Source of the DNA: Bugula neritina
Lineage: Eukaryota; Bryozoa; Gymnolaemata; Cheilostomatida; Bugulidae
DNA: 60,000 bases
Direction: 5' to 3'
Assembly: GCA_964035545.1 (NCBI GenBank)
Contig: OZ037772.1
Location: 8,144,889-8,204,888 of the forward strand
How positions within the stretch are numbered: position 1 is the first letter of the stretch; every line of letters starts with the position of its first letter. This document shows, piece after piece, positions 56,708 through 60,000 of this stretch. The notes under the pieces were generated by a model that saw nothing but the letters and a program-made list of their open reading frames with translations, was not told where the DNA came from and did no database searches. The position numbers and the translations under genes were made by a program.

Positions 56708-59572
56708 ATGAGTTCCAACAACAAGTCATTCAAGGTATGTGTTTGTGGTAGTTACTTGTATATGCTGTCAGATCTGTAGTTTAGTTGGTGGCCAGTCTAC
56801 TCTCTTGCTGTAGTGTGACTCCAGAGACTAGCTGTGTTTTCTTCAAACGAGGTGATCGGTCACTGCTAGTATTTTTAGTGTTTCTTTTAGCAAAAGCTAG
56901 GAAGAATGATTGCTTGTTGTGAAAGCTACTTGTACTAATCTGATATTTGTTGGCTGTCATCTACCTGTGTGCTCACTGCACTGGTTATCAACGTGATAAT
57001 TTAGTTAAAGTACTGGTGTACTTGCTACCATTCTGCACCTATCTATCGAATTGAAATTGAACTTTGTAATGTATTCAAATCTGTTATCTCTAGACTATCT
57101 CTAGACAATTCCTTTGAGTCTCTTAGACCAGTTCTATATGTTGTCTCGGTCCTCTGTTTTGTCTTTCGTGAAACATTTACCGACTCCTTTGATCTATCTC
57201 AGTGAGAAAGCTGCCAACAGCTTATAGGCTACTTTCTCAACTCAGTTAGACTGTGGCCCAAACAAATTATAAAAACAGGTACTAAGCAGCTCATGTACCA
57301 AGAAGGTCGTAAAAGTAGGCTGTTGTGAAAACTTGTTACAGTAAGAACAGAAATGATACAATACTAGTAAAAAATAAAACCTAATTTTTAGACTGGAAAG
57401 TCAATGCATTTATTCAGGTTTTCTAATGTGTTGGGCTTACATAGAGAGGACAACTACGTGTGATCATAAATGGCTGCAATTAGACTGAAAACATAAAAAA
57501 CCTGTTAGTATTACCTATCATTCATATGAAGGCCCTGAAATTCTTACGGGTGGTGTTTAGCAGGTCCTAATAGCTGGGACAGTACTAAAAATAGAAGGGC
57601 GCAATAAAAATTCTCAGCAGTGTTGGTTAACAGCCACCAAGTATAGGGTGTATTAGGTTAGCTCTTGACTTTTGAGAACATAAAACTGCTGCTAGTAAAT
57701 TCTTCTGAGCATCTTGTGATTTGTTTAGAGCTGCTAGAATAAGAATTATGTGTTAATAAGCTTTTTGTAGGTAAAATCACATATTTAGATCAGGGCCAGT
57801 GCTTTGAAAGAGGGGCGGGAGTCTAACTTCTAAATACCCACCCCTAGACTCAAGGCCTGCAATACTCTGCTACAGCATTTTATGTCACAGCTGCTTTACT
57901 TTAGAAGTCAGCAAGTTGAGCAAAACTTTCCATCCAGCTGTGAATAAATTCTTTAGATAGTTGTTGATTGTTTACAGAATTTTCCTACTATTTACATGAA
58001 CTATGGACTGCTTTGTAAGCTTTTAGCCTCTTGATCATGGCTAGTGCAAGTATGTGGCGGTAGAGTTACTGTCCTTTGACCAGAAACATTCCATGCTAGA
58101 ACACAGCCTATAAACAAAACTGTTTTCTGGTATTGCTAATGTAGCTGGCAGTGTGATATCTGAACTAACTGCACTTTTGCTAAGTGCAGTACTTCCTAGT
58201 TATATGTACTAAATATTGGGTTGATAGGTTTTAACTTGAACAATAAATGAAAATACTGACGTTGTTTATTTGTACTTTGAGAAAGACCTACTTTAAATAG
58301 AATTATGTTATACTAACAGTCTTTTTGCCTTTTAAAAAACTCACGCAAGTTTATAGTCCCTATTCCTGGGAGAAACCCCTGATGGAAAGGGTTTTCTGTT
58401 AAATCAGGCTAAGAACTCATTTAAATGAGACAAAGGAACAATTATGACTGGATGCTCTTCCCAACATCACCAATAACCTTTGCCTTTACTGAGTATACAA
58501 TAGAATAGGTTATACCATCTATACATCAATTTCTACTAGTGGGTCATTTTACTTAATTTAGTACACACTGGATATCTTCAGTTTTTAGCTACTTTTCAAC
58601 TGCTAATGGACATGGGTTCTTTGACCAAAATTAGTAAAACACCAATAAATACACCTAAATAATCAAAGTTCTTTTTAATTTTGCTTCATTTCCCATGTTT
58701 TTCCCTAATTATTCAGCTGATTTTGGTTGCCGACCATTACGGTTTTTTCGTAACGATCCAAACTCCTAATAAGCTAAATATATAAGAAAAAACATGGGAA
58801 ATCAAGCAAAATTAAAAAGAACCTTAATTGTTTCGGTGTATTGATTGGTGCTTTACTACTTTTGGGCAAAAAGCCATGTTCATACCAGCTAAATTGTGAA
58901 AAATAGCTAAAAACTGAAGATATCCAGCGTGTACTAAATTAAGTAAAATCATCCTAGTTCATATTGGGCAAAACATTCCTGTTTAAAATAATTTTAAAAC
59001 TCTGATATTTAAAGTGTGCTTAAAAGGTTAATGGTCTGAATAGGAGTTCTTAACACAACATTTAGTTGGACATAACAACATTTTGGGATGAGCAAACTAA
59101 TCACTGAAAATCAATAACTGATAATAGCTTAGCTCCTATCTCAGTTTGTGGTTTATTCTGGAATTTTTTTTTATGGAGGTTGAAATTTATAGACAAAAGT
59201 TACTTATTCAATAATATTGAGTTACTCAGTCTAAACTCTACATTATGAGTATACTGTATATGGTTGCCATTCGTTGGCTGAAAAGTTTAGCCTGTGATCC
59301 TAACATCTCAGCTCTATGTTGTAGGAGGCGGTGCTGGCACTCAACAGCCTCCAGTCAAACGCTGCCCAAATCGAGGCTAAGCGGCAGCAGAACAAGAAAC
59401 AGAGAGACAACCTGAAGTTGATGACGAGGAGTCTGAGTCAGGTGGGGGTGACTCTTGATCAGCTCAACAACATCAACATTGTACACATCACCGGCACCAA
59501 GGGGAAGGGGTCTACAGCCGCCCTTACTGAAAGTATTCTTAGGCACCATGGCTACAAGACTGGGTTCTACAG
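56708..59572 (+). CDS. FPGS: Folylpolyglutamate synthase, first two exons (continues beyond window)
   Basis: FPGS adds glutamates to folates, keeping them inside cells. Exon 1 (56708-56734) encodes only MSSNNKSFK. Exon 2 (59325-59572) opens EAVLALNSLQSNAAQIEAKR, the start of the Mur-ligase-type ATPase domain, and contains the P-loop ITGTKGKGST (residues 64-73), invariant in the family. Junction phases are 0 then 2. Exon 1 is assigned because of a clean ATG and GTATGTG donor in the right phase, and because animal FPGS has (Y)-x-AV-x-x-LN-x-LQ-x-N at this place. No mitochondrial presequence is encoded, so this form would be cytosolic; an alternative first exon is possible. The intron (2.6 kb) holds a SINE fragment and a MITE. 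Confidence 0.88.
58339..58484 (-). mobile_element. SINE fragment lacking the tRNA head
   Basis: Tail and body match the other SINE copies (actcacgcaagtttatagtc at the left, gactggatgctcttcccaac near the right), but the tRNA-derived 5' part is absent. This is 5' truncation, as expected for incomplete reverse transcription. Confidence 0.85.
58542..58954. mobile_element. MITE family A, complete copy, 413 bp
   Basis: Long terminal inverted repeats: the left end ggtcattttacttaatttag and the right end read inward ggatgattttacttaattta pair over about 75 bp with few mismatches. Possible 5-bp target duplication CTAGT (58536-58540 and 58954-58958), overlapping the right end by one base. It lies in FPGS intron 1. 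Confidence 0.82.
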
Positions 59573-59599
59573 GTATGTGTGCATCGCTCTGGTTTATTC

Positions 59600-60000
59600 G
59601 TACTCTGTCCTCTCATAGGACCACTTTGTTGTATTTAGTTTATTCCGTGTTACTACTCTCTATTATATTATTATTCTGTCTCGGACCAAATTACTACTCT
59701 CTGTGGTATTACTACTCTTTTTACTGTATTATTACTCTCACCATATTTTTAACCTCTATTACATGGCATTACTACACTCTCTATCACACTGTATTACTAC
59801 TTTCTCTACTGTATTACTACTCTCTCTACTGTATTACTACTCTCTCTACTGTATTACTACTCTCTCTACTGTATTACTACTCTCTCTATCACACTGTATT
59901 ACTACTCTCCATTACATTGTATTACTACTCTCTGTCATATTACTACTTTCTCTACTGTATTACTACTCTCTCTACTGTATTACTACTCTCTCTACTGTAT
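59600..60000. repeat. ~18-bp minisatellite at the 5' end of FPGS intron 2
   Basis: Units of tctctctactgtattactac run from about 30 bp after the exon 2 donor to the end of the window and presumably beyond. Confidence 0.9.

Noticed and set aside
57776-57900. Possible exon or repeat near gggccagtgctttgaaagag
   Set aside because: No open reading frame with splice sites and no second copy in the window.

Overview
The window is nuclear DNA from a non-vertebrate animal. It is AT-rich and intron-rich. Its genes are animal-type (PPT2-like thioesterase, TMCO1, V-ATPase subunit G, MKK7-class kinase, folylpolyglutamate synthase). The non-coding space holds tRNA-derived SINEs, several foldback MITE families, one intact CR1-like LINE and many minisatellites. 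I cannot fix the phylum from the sequence; a marine invertebrate such as a sponge or cnidarian would fit. All gene models below were spliced by hand from GT/AG sites with reading-frame phase checked at every junction. None has transcript support.

Layout: 649-792 (+) is the last exon of a PPT2-like gene whose body lies left of the window. 2587-6412 (-) is a complete six-exon PPT2-like gene, tail to tail with it. 6413-10528 is intergenic. 10529-13712 (+) is TMCO1 (five exons) and 14173-15928 (+) is V-ATPase subunit G (three exons). 15929-19057 has no gene I can support. 19058-42282 (+) is one very large gene of 36 exons. It encodes a predicted 1,774-residue type I membrane protein with a signal peptide, an ectodomain of about 1,430 residues made of short four-cysteine modules, one membrane span, and a long Glu/Lys/Arg-rich cytoplasmic rod. 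I do not recognise a named family for the whole protein. 43629-48155 (-) is an MKK7-class MAP kinase kinase (nine exons). 49566-53350 (-) is a CR1-like LINE with two open ORFs and a 23-nt poly(A) tail. 56708 onward (+) is the 5' part of folylpolyglutamate synthase, which runs off the right edge.

The housekeeping genes have no evident common pathway (lysosomal thioesterase, ER calcium channel, proton pump, stress kinase, folate retention) and look like ordinary neighbours.

The most unusual features are two. First is the large cysteine-module receptor-like protein with its charged cytoplasmic rod. Second is a recurring pattern in which tandem repeats start at, or include, splice junctions. Several arrays carry multiple exact-period copies of a real donor or acceptor: MKK7 introns 6 and 7, V-ATPase G intron 2, and introns 7, 9, 10, 15 and 28 of the large gene. 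In some cases use of the extra sites would stay in frame. There is one 200-base assembly gap (32062-32261), inside a CT microsatellite.
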